Shown one piece after another: positions 34,390-43,162 of a DNA stretch of 64,000 bases. Both the position numbers and the translations under genes were made by a program. Positions within the stretch are counted from its first letter, which is position 1. Every line of letters starts with the position of its first letter. This DNA is from Weissella confusa. GTDB taxonomy: Bacteria > Bacillota > Bacilli > Lactobacillales > Lactobacillaceae. The notes beneath the pieces are model-generated. The model saw nothing but the letters and a program-made list of their open reading frames with translations, did not search any database and was not told the origin of the DNA. The DNA lies in NCBI GenBank assembly GCA_001436895.1, contig JQAY01000002.1, positions 88,167-152,166 of the forward strand, read 5' to 3'.

Positions 34390-35091
34390 TTACTTAATAC
34401 CGTAGTGCGCCGCAGCGGCACCAAAATTAAATCGTTGGTACGTGACCGTCTTGAAACCAGTATCAGTCATCAAATTAGCCAACGCCTTAAATGACATAAA
34501 CTCTTCTGTCGTCTTTTCAAGGTAATCATATGAATCCTTATCGTGAGCAAACACCTTACCCATCATCGGCATCACACCCTTAAAGTACATCTTCCAGAAA
34601 GGCTTGATCACCGGGTTGTCCGGTTGTGATGTTTCCAAAACAACAAGTTCACCACCTGGCTTCAACACACGGTACAACTCTTGCATACCCTTAGCAGTAT
34701 CAGGCAAGTTACGCAAACCAAATCCGATTGTCACCAAATCAAACGTATCGTCTTCATATGGCAATTCCATCGCGTTACCTTGCGTCAAAGTTACCCAGTA
34801 ACTAACGCCAGCTTCCACAACTTTTTCGCGTGCGACTGCCAACATTTCTGGGCTCAAATCAAAACCAGTCACGTGACCCTTTTCGCCAAGTTCCTTCGCT
34901 AGCGCAATTGTCCAGTCACCAGTTCCAGCGGCAACATCGAGGATTTGGCCGTTTTTGGGCACATCGATTGCAGCCATCGTCTTTGTACGCCAGCTACGGT
35001 GCGTTCCCAAACTAATAATGTCGTTCATCTTGTCGTAATCGTGTGCGAGACCATCAAAGATTCCTTGCACGCGTTGTGGCGCTTTGTTCAT
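34390..35091 (-). CDS. menG: Demethylmenaquinone methyltransferase MenG (UbiE)
   Basis: The 233-residue protein has the UbiE/MenG signatures 'YDKMNDIISLGTHRSWRTKT' and 'RVLKPGGELVVLETSQP', and SAM motif 'ILDVAAGTGDWTIALA'. It methylates demethylmenaquinone in the last step of menaquinone synthesis. The ATG follows GAGGGT. It is convergent with the isochorismatase-like gene and near menB/menE, forming a partial menaquinone region. Confidence 0.92.
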   Translation of the reverse strand: MNKAPQRVQGIFDGLAHDYDKMNDIISLGTHRSWRTKTMAAIDVPKNGQILDVAAGTGDWTIALAKELGEKGHVTGFDLSPEMLAVAREKVVEAGVSYWVTLTQGNAMELPYEDDTFDLVTIGFGLRNLPDTAKGMQELYRVLKPGGELVVLETSQPDNPVIKPFWKMYFKGVMPMMGKVFAHDKDSYDYLEKTTEEFMSFKALANLMTDTGFKTVTYQRFNFGAAAAHYGIK

Positions 35092-35215
35092 GTCATTACC
35101 CTCAATCGTAGTTGTTCCTTACATTATACAACTATTCACAGGCAGACCCCAGCCCAATCCAATATCAACATCATGCAAACGCCTTTGATACATCATTTGT
35201 ATGATGCAAAAAGCC

Positions 35216-35911
35216 TCAATCAAGAGTATGGATCAAACTTGTTTTAAACGGTGTATCAAGTAATGGCTGCCACGGCTCAATCGACACAATCGCAGCATCA
35301 TAGTCCACCACAACAGGTATTTCATCTCCCATCGATTGCACCCGCTGTTGGGCCAAGTCATCACAACGCACCCAATCATAATCACGCAATCGATATAACC
35401 ATTGTTCAGGTGGCAACATAAACATCGTTTTCAATTGACCATGCAAATAATCATGCGTGCTTTCAATCATTTCAACTGACCGGCCCTCCCCTCGCCTACT
35501 TACAGTCGGCACAACAATAACGTGACGACCAACATCAAACACATGAATCCCATTCCCACTTGAAAACGGACGACACCAAACACGACGAATCCATCCCATC
35601 TGGATAATCGCCACCCCATATTCAACACCATGCTGACGACCAACCTTCGACCACGCCCAATGCCAATATTCCCCTCGTTGACGTAGTGCCTCATCAACCA
35701 ACAAAACTGGGTTATCTGCCCACACACGTGTCACGCCGTCACGTGGTAACACACCATTCCCAAAGAAAACCGGTGCACCAGCCGAAGCATGTTGCGTCGC
35801 ATTCAACAAAACTACCGTCTCAACACCACCATCTAGTAGATTTTCAACAAACAACTGCCAATCTACGTTTCCCTGGCGCAACTCCCCCAAATCCACAACT
35901 AATAATCGCAT
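35216..35911 (-). CDS. Hypothetical protein
   Basis: I do not recognise the 231-residue product. It starts 'MRLLVVDLGELRQGNVDW' and is rich in Trp and Val, with no membrane segment or signal. The start at 35911 follows AAGGGGGA; the ORF could run to 36055 but the extension has no binding site. The coding bias looks less usual than its neighbours (few Lys, many Arg and Trp). No clear promoter or partner gene is adjacent. Confidence 0.6.
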   Translation of the reverse strand: MRLLVVDLGELRQGNVDWQLFVENLLDGGVETVVLLNATQHASAGAPVFFGNGVLPRDGVTRVWADNPVLLVDEALRQRGEYWHWAWSKVGRQHGVEYGVAIIQMGWIRRVWCRPFSSGNGIHVFDVGRHVIVVPTVSRRGEGRSVEMIESTHDYLHGQLKTMFMLPPEQWLYRLRDYDWVRCDDLAQQRVQSMGDEIPVVVDYDAAIVSIEPWQPLLDTPFKTSLIHTLD

Positions 35912-36099
35912 CTCAAATCCCCCTTGATCCGTTAAGCCCAGTTTAGAGGAGACAAACGCCGGTATCAAGGCATTTAAGACACGTCTTTTATGCAATTTTG
36001 TCATTGAAAACATCTTGATTAACAGACCTAACAAAAATCGCACATGGAGAATCAATCCACGTGCGATTAGTCATATACCTAACTATTAATACTGTTAAT

Positions 36100-36153
36100 T
36101 ATCACAGCAACTGTCGGTCTAAAACCTCCGACATTCCCAGTCAGCTTTATAAA
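36100..36153 (+). repeat. Dispersed intergenic repeat, copy 1
   Basis: About 54 bases shared with 50736-50789. It contains TGTCGG, a 10-base loop and CCGACA, which would fold as a 6-bp hairpin in a plus-strand RNA. It runs into the last codons of the converging YdbC-like gene. Confidence 0.7.
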
Positions 36154-36524
36154 TCACCCAAGCGACCCCACTTTGGACGATCTGCATCTTCAGCAGCCTC
36201 CTCCGCAGCTTCTTCCGCCTGATCAGCGTAATACATTTCAGCTAAATAATCTTCAGCCGGTGCAGGCGCGTCAGTTTTCACCGGTGCTTGAGAGCCATTT
36301 TCAACCGCAAGCACGTCACCAAGCACCTCATACAATTTTACGATTTCATCGTGGGTCAACGTCAATCCCTTACCCATCTTGCTGCCGTCAGGCGACCACG
36401 TACGCAAGTCAAACTTCGGCGTATTGTCACCCCACTGCACAAAATTCAATTGCATTTCCCAACCACTTTTACTCGTTGAGAGAACGCCAAATTTTTCAAG
36501 GACATCATACTTCAAATCAGCCAT
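36147..36524 (-). CDS. YdbC-like PC4-fold single-stranded-nucleic-acid binding protein
   Basis: The 125-residue protein has the PC4/YdbC domain in its first 75 residues ('FGVLSTSKSGWEMQLNFVQW' and 'KFDLRTWSPDGSKMGKGLTL'), as in Lactococcus YdbC, followed by an acidic Ala/Glu-rich tail. It should bind single-stranded DNA or RNA. ATG 36524 follows GTGAGGGT. It is monocistronic. Confidence 0.85.
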   Translation of the reverse strand: MADLKYDVLEKFGVLSTSKSGWEMQLNFVQWGDNTPKFDLRTWSPDGSKMGKGLTLTHDEIVKLYEVLGDVLAVENGSQAPVKTDAPAPAEDYLAEMYYADQAEEAAEEAAEDADRPKWGRLGDL

Positions 36525-36584
36525 TTTCACCCTCACTTTTGCTTGTAACGCCTGTAACAGGCAGTTTTTGTAACATTAATTGTA

Positions 36585-37574
36585 TTATACAAAATCCAGG
36601 TCGTGCGCGATTGGTGTTTGCATGAGCGTTTTAACCGTCTCAAGCTCGCGTGTCTGAGCCAGTACCCACATCAACTTTGCCACAATCGCTTCAGTGTTCA
36701 TATCACCGGCCGTGATACCGCCAGCATCAGCCACTTTTTTACCCACTTCGTAGAGGTAAATATCCTGACCCTCTTCCAAAATTTGCGTCGTGATAATGAC
36801 TGGAATATCCGCTGCGATCAACTTCTCGATACCTGGAATTAGGTTACGGCGCTCAAAGGGCAACCCACCATTTCCAAAACTCTCGATGATGACCCCATGA
36901 ACATGGGTAGCCAAATAATCGAAGATATCAACCGTCAATCCAGGAAAAGCCTTCAGCACAAATACATTTGGATCCAATGAAATACTTGGCGTCAACACCG
37001 GTTCTTCTGGTTCTGGTTGATACAACGGCACCATATTACCCTCAGACACACTGGCAATATATGGGTAGTTGATACTCTCAAATGCGTCATAACTCTTCGA
37101 CTTGGTCTTCACCGCACGCGTACCGGCCATCACTAGGCCGTTAAAGACCAGGTAAACACCCTGCAAGTCAGTTTGACTGGCAAAGGTCAGGGCATCGTGC
37201 AGATTACGCACAGCGTCCGTCTCAACCATCCCCAACGGTACTTGCGACCCAGTTAACACAACTGGCTTATCAAACCCATAGAGGAGGTATGAGAGGCCTG
37301 CTGCCGTATATCCCATCGTATCTGTACCGTGGGTAATAATAAAGGCATCATAGTTATCATGATGCTGTTGAATACGTGTCGCCAAATCCAGCCAATCTTC
37401 TGGTTGCATGTTGGTTGAGTCCTTACTCATGACACTTTCAACTGATAGATTAACACCTGGGCGTCGCTCAAAATAACCAATCAACGTTTCAGCATCAAGA
37501 CCTGGTGCCAAACCGTTTTCTGTTTTGGTCGACGCAATTGTGCCACCAGTTGTTAATACAAGGACGTCTTTCAT
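36585..37574 (-). CDS. ansA: L-asparaginase, type I (AnsA)
   Basis: The 329-residue protein has both asparaginase signatures: 'LVLTTGGTIASTKTENG' with the first catalytic Thr, and 'AFIITHGTDTMGYTAAGLSYLL' with the second Thr-Asp pair. There is no signal peptide, so it is the cytoplasmic type; it gives Asp and NH3 from Asn. ATG follows GGGGAGGG. Its neighbour is an APC permease on the same strand, 140 bases upstream and ended by its own terminator. Confidence 0.93.
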   Translation of the reverse strand: MKDVLVLTTGGTIASTKTENGLAPGLDAETLIGYFERRPGVNLSVESVMSKDSTNMQPEDWLDLATRIQQHHDNYDAFIITHGTDTMGYTAAGLSYLLYGFDKPVVLTGSQVPLGMVETDAVRNLHDALTFASQTDLQGVYLVFNGLVMAGTRAVKTKSKSYDAFESINYPYIASVSEGNMVPLYQPEPEEPVLTPSISLDPNVFVLKAFPGLTVDIFDYLATHVHGVIIESFGNGGLPFERRNLIPGIEKLIAADIPVIITTQILEEGQDIYLYEVGKKVADAGGITAGDMNTEAIVAKLMWVLAQTRELETVKTLMQTPIAHDLDFV

Positions 37575-37668
37575 TGACCTACCCTCCCCTACTTCACTTA
37601 TTTATTCACTCATTATCGCACAGGTTATCCTGTGCGCCCAATTAATTTTCACATCAGAGCCATGCAAA

Positions 37669-37700
37669 AAGAGCGAGTCGCAACCATGCAACTCGCTCTT
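37669..37700 (-). terminator. Terminator of the APC permease gene
   Basis: 10-bp perfect stem (37669-37678 with 37691-37700), 12-base loop, with a T-rich tail on the minus strand. Confidence 0.82.
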
Positions 37701-37714
37701 CTATCTAGCTTAGA

Positions 37715-39133
37715 TTAACCCTTGTTACTGTGCTTAGCACCGTACAAGACGTAAACAATCGCTCCGATGACAACCCATCCAAGCGCCAAAATCAACGCAT
37801 CCTTGTTCAATGAGAAGAACAATCCCAATGATGCAAGTGCTGAGATGATTGGCAATACAGGATACCAAGGCATCTTGTAACCTGAGTGGTCAATATCTTC
37901 ACGCTTACGCAACTTCAAAATACCAACTGAAGCAACGATAAAGGCAATCAACGTACCAGCTGAAACCAAGTTAGCCAACATACCAACCGGGAAGACAGCA
38001 CCCAAGATAACACCCAAAACCGTCAAAACAACCGTTGCGTTAAATGGCAAACCACGTGAATCCAACTTTGCGAATGCTTGTGGCATCAAACCATCTCGAC
38101 CGAATGAGTAAACCAAACGTGATCCACCAATCATCAAGGCAATCAAACCTGAGAACATTCCGACCAAGGCCACAACTGAAAGCAAGTTAGCTGTGAACAA
38201 GTGACCTGACTCACGCAATGCCCAAGCAGCAGGCTCAGCGTTGTTTGCGTACTTCGTGTACTTGTACATACCCGTCAAGACACCCGCAACACCAACGAAC
38301 AAGACCGTCGCAATCAACAACGTACCAATGATGGCACGTGGCATCGTGCGTTGCGCATCCTTAACTTCAGCTGAGTTAGCAGCAATCGTATCGAATCCGA
38401 TGTAAGCGAAGAAGACTTGCGCTGCACCCATGAAAATACCGTGGACACCACCGAAGTTCGTGCCAGGCACGTGCTTAGGAACGAATGGCAACCAGTTTTG
38501 CAATTGAATTGCTGTTGCACCAACAACGATGAACAAGATGATAACCGCAATCTTACCGATAACCAACCAGTTTTCAATCTTGGCTGCACCCTTAACACCA
38601 CGTGATACCAAGTGACCAACGACCAACAATGACAAAGCACCGAACAAGTCGAACCAAGTACCGTTACCTGCGTTAAATGATGCCGTTAGCGCCTTAGGAA
38701 GCGCAATTCCGAATCCTGATAAGAATCCTTGGAAGTATGATGACCATGATGCTGAAATCAGCGCCAAGGCAATCAAGTACTCAGCCAAAACAGCCCATCC
38801 TGACAACCAACCAATGAACTCACCGTAAATAACGTTTGCCCATGAGTAGATTGATCCGGCAAATGGCATGGCAGAAGCAAATTCTGAATATGCCAACGCT
38901 GACAAACCAGCGATAATGGCGGCAATTACGAATGACAAGACAACCGCAGGACCTGCATAATCAGCGGCCACGATTCCAGGCATTGTAAAGATACCAGCTC
39001 CAACAACCGTTCCAACACCCATAGCAATCATCTCACGCATGCCAAGGACTGGCTTCAAATGTCCATCCTTGTCAGCGTAGTTTTGCGGGTCTTCCTTTCG
39101 CGCCATGCGCGAGAACAAACTCTTTTGTTCCAT
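37715..39133 (-). CDS. APC-superfamily amino-acid permease (YfnA/CAT-like)
   Basis: The 472-residue protein has about 12 membrane segments and the APC start 'MIAMGVGTVVGAGIFTMPG' (about 34-52), and resembles the cationic amino acid transporter branch (YfnA, YhdG). The substrate is not certain. ATG 39133 follows GAGGAG; the six-codon extension does not. It shares a 480-base divergent region with the other permease at 39611 and, unlike that gene, has a short leader without a terminator. Confidence 0.88.
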   Translation of the reverse strand: MEQKSLFSRMARKEDPQNYADKDGHLKPVLGMREMIAMGVGTVVGAGIFTMPGIVAADYAGPAVVLSFVIAAIIAGLSALAYSEFASAMPFAGSIYSWANVIYGEFIGWLSGWAVLAEYLIALALISASWSSYFQGFLSGFGIALPKALTASFNAGNGTWFDLFGALSLLVVGHLVSRGVKGAAKIENWLVIGKIAVIILFIVVGATAIQLQNWLPFVPKHVPGTNFGGVHGIFMGAAQVFFAYIGFDTIAANSAEVKDAQRTMPRAIIGTLLIATVLFVGVAGVLTGMYKYTKYANNAEPAAWALRESGHLFTANLLSVVALVGMFSGLIALMIGGSRLVYSFGRDGLMPQAFAKLDSRGLPFNATVVLTVLGVILGAVFPVGMLANLVSAGTLIAFIVASVGILKLRKREDIDHSGYKMPWYPVLPIISALASLGLFFSLNKDALILALGWVVIGAIVYVLYGAKHSNKG

Positions 39134-39214
39134 AAAAACTCCTCGTTTCACTACTAAAACTAATAACCTAAAACACTATTATTGCACTCTAAATAATTAA
39201 AAAATGATGTGATT

Positions 39215-39243
39215 ATTCTACATTTAAAACCGTTTACTGTCAA
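39215..39243 (-). promoter_or_regulatory. Promoter of the APC permease gene
   Basis: On the minus strand, -35 TTGACA (39243-39238), 17-base spacer, -10 TAGAAT (39220-39215), about 80 bases before the start. An inverted repeat (39247-39271) lies just upstream of the -35. Confidence 0.78.
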
Positions 39244-39351
39244 CATAATTAGGCACCAGAAACGCCTAATTCTCGGATATTTCCGACTTTTTATTAAATA
39301 TTTTTCATAAAAACGTTTAACCGTCTGAGAAATTTTCCGTTCCTTTTTAGC

Positions 39352-39385
39352 TTGCGAACTAAAAGTAATAATGATAAACTTCTAA
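39352..39385 (+). promoter_or_regulatory. Promoter of the Thr-leader permease operon
   Basis: -35 TTGCGA (39352-39357) and -10 region within ATGATAAACTTCTAA (39371-39385). The same 15-mer with one change occurs in the promoter of the SteT-like leader at 48053-48039 (minus strand). Confidence 0.5.
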
Positions 39386-39415
39386 TTATTAAGTACAGAA
39401 AGGGCGGTCGTCATC

Positions 39416-39502
39416 ATGATGAACGATTTTATTAACGCAAATCAATTTGTTGGTATGACAACCACCACCTCAACCACCATTTTTGCTGGTTGGGATATTT
39501 AA
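39416..39502 (+). CDS. Threonine-rich leader peptide of the permease at 39611
   Basis: A 28-codon ORF, with AAGGGCGG 8 bases before ATG-ATG. Residues 15-21 read TTTTSTT: codons ACA ACC ACC ACC TCA ACC ACC (39458-39478), then 'IFAGWDI' and TAA. No known function as a protein; a run of one amino acid just before a terminator is the mark of an attenuation leader peptide, as in enteric thrL. It would sense charged tRNA-Thr (and Ser). The ORF is too short for most gene finders. Confidence 0.78.
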   Translation: MMNDFINANQFVGMTTTTSTTIFAGWDI

Positions 39503-39527
39503 TGTGCTGTTAACAAACGATATTAAC

Positions 39528-39586
39528 AGACCGTCCAACCAGTTCGACACCCTATTGCGGTGCGCGTTCGGTTGGACGGTCTTTTT
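39528..39586 (+). terminator. Attenuator terminator of the Thr-leader permease gene
   Basis: 13-bp perfect stem (39528-39540 with 39570-39582), large loop with an inner hairpin, then T5. An alternative partner for its left arm is CTGGTTGG (39486-39493) inside the leader ORF, which pairs exactly with CCAACCAG (39535-39542) and would prevent the terminator. The permease RBS is downstream. Confidence 0.82.
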
Positions 39587-39610
39587 GTATACACAGAGGA
39601 GAACAGGAAT

Positions 39611-41002
39611 ATGGCAGACAAAAAACCAGAGGAAGTGCAGCTTAAGCGCTCCCTGACGTCAAATCAAATGCAGATGATCGCCCTTGGTGGCACAATCGGA
39701 GTCGGGCTCTTTATGGGATCAACTTCTACCATTAAGTGGACCGGGCCTTCAGTATTGCTAGCCTACGCGTTCGTCGGGTTGCTTCTTTACCTGGTAATGC
39801 GTGCCTTGGGTGAGATGATTTTCATCAACCCAACGACTGGTTCATTTGCCGATTATGCAACCAATTACATTCACCCCTTGGCTGGTTACCTAACAAAGTG
39901 GAGTAACGTCTTCCAATATATCGTGGTTGGTATTAGTGAAGTCATTGCCGTTAGTACGTATCTGAATTATTGGTGGCCTAACCTACCTGGTTGGATTTCA
40001 GGTGTCGTCGTCATCGCGACTTTGACACTGGCCAACCTCGCTTCAGCTAAAGCGTACGGTACAATGGAGTTCTACTTTGCCATGATTAAGGTGGTGACGA
40101 TTATTTTGATGATTGTCATCGGTGTAATGGTCATCTTCCTTGGTCTAGGTAATCACTGGCACGCAATTGGTCTTTCAAATCTTTGGTCACACGGCGGTTT
40201 CTTTACCGGTGGTGTAAAGGGATTCATCTTCTCACTTTCAATTATTGTTGGTTCATATCAAGGAATCGAAGTGCTTGGTATCACTGCTGGTGAAGCAGCT
40301 GACCCACGCAACGCCATCGTTAAGTCAGTTAAGTCAGTTGTTTGGCGTATTTTGATTTTCTACATCGGGGCCATCTTCGTTATCGTGACGATTTACCCTT
40401 GGAACCAATTGGCTGCCGTTGGGTCACCATTCGTTGAGACGTTCTCAAAGGTTGGTATCGCCGGAGCTGCTGGAATCATTAACTTTGTTGTGTTGACGGC
40501 TGCCATGTCAGGTGCCAACTCTGGTATCTACAGTTCAAGCCGTATGTTGTACAAGTTGTCTCGTGACAAGGAAACGTCAGGCATCTTCCAAAAGTTGTCA
40601 TCACACCAAGTCCCTTACGTTTCAATCTTGGGAATTTCAGGTGGTATCTTGCTTGGTTTGATTTTGAACACAGTGCTATCAATCTACAGCAAGTCTACAG
40701 CTAACATCTTCGTACTTGTTTATAGCTCAAGTGTGTTGCCTGGTATGGTGCCTTGGTTCGTTATTTTGTGGTCAGAATTGTCATTCCGCCGTTCGAACAA
40801 AGAACTGCTAAAGGATCACCCATTCAAAATGCCGCTTTATCCACTATCAAATTACTTTGCCATCTTCGCTTTGTTGCTAATCGTTGTCTTCATGTTTATC
40901 AATCCTGAGACACGTATCTCAGTTATGATTGGTGCAGGATTCTTGATTTTGCTATCAATTTTCTTCTTCGCTACGAATAAGCACAAGCAAGTTGCTGAAT
41001 AA
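39611..41002 (+). CDS. APC-superfamily amino-acid permease (AAT family), likely threonine
   Basis: The 463-residue protein has about 12 membrane segments and the AAT signature 'MIALGGTIGVGLFMGSTSTI' (about 21-40), then 'GPSVLLAYAFVGLLLYLVMR' as in GabP, ProY and related transporters. Specificity is inferred as Thr (perhaps Ser) only from the leader peptide. ATG 39611 follows GAGGAG by 9 bases, with the attenuator ending about 25 bases earlier. The upstream extension to 39560 lies in the terminator and is rejected. Confidence 0.86.
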   Translation: MADKKPEEVQLKRSLTSNQMQMIALGGTIGVGLFMGSTSTIKWTGPSVLLAYAFVGLLLYLVMRALGEMIFINPTTGSFADYATNYIHPLAGYLTKWSNVFQYIVVGISEVIAVSTYLNYWWPNLPGWISGVVVIATLTLANLASAKAYGTMEFYFAMIKVVTIILMIVIGVMVIFLGLGNHWHAIGLSNLWSHGGFFTGGVKGFIFSLSIIVGSYQGIEVLGITAGEAADPRNAIVKSVKSVVWRILIFYIGAIFVIVTIYPWNQLAAVGSPFVETFSKVGIAGAAGIINFVVLTAAMSGANSGIYSSSRMLYKLSRDKETSGIFQKLSSHQVPYVSILGISGGILLGLILNTVLSIYSKSTANIFVLVYSSSVLPGMVPWFVILWSELSFRRSNKELLKDHPFKMPLYPLSNYFAIFALLLIVVFMFINPETRISVMIGAGFLILLSIFFFATNKHKQVAE

Positions 41003-41004
41003 CT

Positions 41005-41040
41005 AAAAACAACGCCTTACACACGTAAGGCGTTGTTTTT
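41005..41040. terminator. Bidirectional terminator
   Basis: 16-bp perfect stem (41005-41020 with 41025-41040), 4-base loop, A5 before and T8 after. It serves the permease and the converging WxL gene. Confidence 0.92.
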
Positions 41041-41041
41041 T

Positions 41042-43162
41042 TTAATACCCGTTAACCACTGTCCAAGTTAACGTGGTCTGGTAGCTACCAGGCATGAAAT
41101 TATTACCGTTAGCATACAGTCTCAAGCCATCATTTTTCTGCCAACTAATTGCTGACAACGCTTGACCTGCGTTCGTTTGGCCAATCTGTACCCCATCATT
41201 ATCCAACGTTGTGAAATTACCATTCTCATAGTAACGCAACTTCGATGGTAAGACGGCATTGATATTATCCGTCATCTTGAACGGTGCATCTTGGCTAACA
41301 AATACCTTGAGCGCTGATTTGTCACGACGCGTATCTTTCACATCAACAACTGTATTTGGTGCATTCGTTGCATCTGTGCGATCGAACACCTGATCCGTAT
41401 TCACAAACGGGTGCGCACCATAATCAATGTTCTTCGGCGTGAATTTAAGCATATTGTCGGTGTAGTTTATCGTCATGCTCGTTCCGTCAGTCGTAAACTT
41501 AGTCCCGTCCGGGTTATTGCCGGTCACAAATGGCAGCGTGTCAAAGGAAAGTTGTTTACCACCGGCATCCCCAATTGTCACATCAGCAGTAAATTCAAGA
41601 CTTCCCGGACCAACAAAGTTAACGTTATTAACGAGCACGACATCCGTGGTACCTTGATGAGTTACCGTATAATCCGTCCCTGCTGTGAGCGTCTTGTCGC
41701 CCAGCTTCACCTGATTAAATACCGTACCCGCTGGCACTTCAAAGCGATAGACACCATTTGTCATTGATGATGCCTCAGCCGTATTTTTAATATCCGTCAC
41801 ATAGCGAACTTGATCACCCGGCAAAACACTGTTAATAGTTGTGTTGGCTGCATTATGATCATCCGGATACGTCGTATTAAACAACTGATTTTGAATGGTT
41901 AACTTAACCGGATTTGCATTTTCCTGCTTCTGAACATTCACAATCGCGTCATTTGACAACAAAGTCGTCGGTAACACGTAGTAATTTGAGCCGGTTGCCA
42001 AAGCGGTATTACGCAAGGCAACATCCTCATTCACCGTCACCTTGGTTTGAACCGTCTTCGTTACCCGACCATCCACCGGAACATCACCAACCGATAGTCG
42101 AATGTGTTTTTGTCCATCCAACGTCGTAATGCCATCTGGTAAATCATCGTTGATTTCAACATCTTCCCAGGTATTTCCAAGTCCGTTCAACTTTGAATTT
42201 GCAACCACAAATTGATACTCTAACGTATCACCAACTTTTGCAGTTGTACTATCTTTAAATTCAGTCTCACCAGCCGTTACATTGCGAACCAGCTTCGTTA
42301 AATTAGGTTGCTGAATAACTTCTGTATAAGCAACAGCACCAATCATTGATTCAGCTCCAGTTGAACCACTGAATCCCCAGTAGACATTACCATTACCAAA
42401 TTGCGATAGTTTGACTGTGTGGTCACCCACATTTGCGCCATCAAACGTCGTATTCATCGTCCCTTGACCAGTTGCTGTGTTCGGCGTCCATGTAATAACA
42501 ACAGAGTGCCATTTCGCATCATTCATAGTAGCCTTTCTTGGCGAATAATGCTTCATATACTTATTACCGCCACCAAAGAAGCCAGTACTACCATACTCAT
42601 CAGGGTGGACGTATGCGACGTGACCCGATCGCCCAAGTTGATCAACAACTTGCGAATCACTATAGTCCGCGTTGGGATAGGGGTCAAATTCCACACTTAG
42701 GGCATTGCGAATATAACCACTGTAAGTGCTATTACGAATCGTTCCATAGACACCCAGACTTTCACCGTTCTGACCAAGCGCAGTTGGCCCCTGACCTTGC
42801 AAGGTGAACGTTAGTCCGTCGGCATCTCCTGCCATATAGATATAGAACTTGGTCTGAAAGGGCTTATTAATATTGACGGGATTTTTATACCACATGGTTT
42901 CATAGGTACTTTTTGTCCCGTCAGAAATGATTTGCATGTTGCGATACTGATCATCCTGTTTTGGTGTGTAGCCATTGATATAGAAGTTTCCAGCCACATT
43001 CGGACCTGATGACGGTGGTGCCGGCACAACACCTGCTGCCTTAACATCGTTAGACTGCGTATCCGTTAGCCCCGGCCCTAGTCCTACCGGCACACCAATG
43101 AACCCCAGCAACACAGCAGCCAACATCATCATCGTTCGCAGACGGCCATGTTTATGCTCCAT
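41042..43162 (-). CDS. Large WxL-like surface protein with L-type lectin domain
   Basis: The 706-residue protein has a signal peptide (about 1-42, ending near 'DVKAAG'), a legume/L-type lectin-like domain (about 50-265; 'DGLTFTLQGQGP', 'NALSVEFDPYPN', 'GFSGSTGAESMIGAVAY'), then DUF11-like and beta-sandwich repeats, and a C-terminal WxL-type domain. The last motif is 'LTWTVVNG' where WxL proteins usually have WTL, and the first W-x-L is not evident, so the domain is diverged. It should bind peptidoglycan or glycans. It overlaps the end of the upstream gene by 11 bases. ATG 43162 follows AGGAGG. Confidence 0.82.
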   Translation of the reverse strand: MEHKHGRLRTMMMLAAVLLGFIGVPVGLGPGLTDTQSNDVKAAGVVPAPPSSGPNVAGNFYINGYTPKQDDQYRNMQIISDGTKSTYETMWYKNPVNINKPFQTKFYIYMAGDADGLTFTLQGQGPTALGQNGESLGVYGTIRNSTYSGYIRNALSVEFDPYPNADYSDSQVVDQLGRSGHVAYVHPDEYGSTGFFGGGNKYMKHYSPRKATMNDAKWHSVVITWTPNTATGQGTMNTTFDGANVGDHTVKLSQFGNGNVYWGFSGSTGAESMIGAVAYTEVIQQPNLTKLVRNVTAGETEFKDSTTAKVGDTLEYQFVVANSKLNGLGNTWEDVEINDDLPDGITTLDGQKHIRLSVGDVPVDGRVTKTVQTKVTVNEDVALRNTALATGSNYYVLPTTLLSNDAIVNVQKQENANPVKLTIQNQLFNTTYPDDHNAANTTINSVLPGDQVRYVTDIKNTAEASSMTNGVYRFEVPAGTVFNQVKLGDKTLTAGTDYTVTHQGTTDVVLVNNVNFVGPGSLEFTADVTIGDAGGKQLSFDTLPFVTGNNPDGTKFTTDGTSMTINYTDNMLKFTPKNIDYGAHPFVNTDQVFDRTDATNAPNTVVDVKDTRRDKSALKVFVSQDAPFKMTDNINAVLPSKLRYYENGNFTTLDNDGVQIGQTNAGQALSAISWQKNDGLRLYANGNNFMPGSYQTTLTWTVVNGY

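Noticed and set aside
39247..39271. Inverted repeat AATTAGGC...GCCTAATT as a terminator or attenuator of the permease at 37715
   Set aside because: It lies upstream of the -35 box, is not followed by T residues, and no leader ORF is present.
39560..39610. Longer start of the permease at 39611
   Set aside because: The 17 extra codons are in the loop and right arm of the attenuator and have no RBS.
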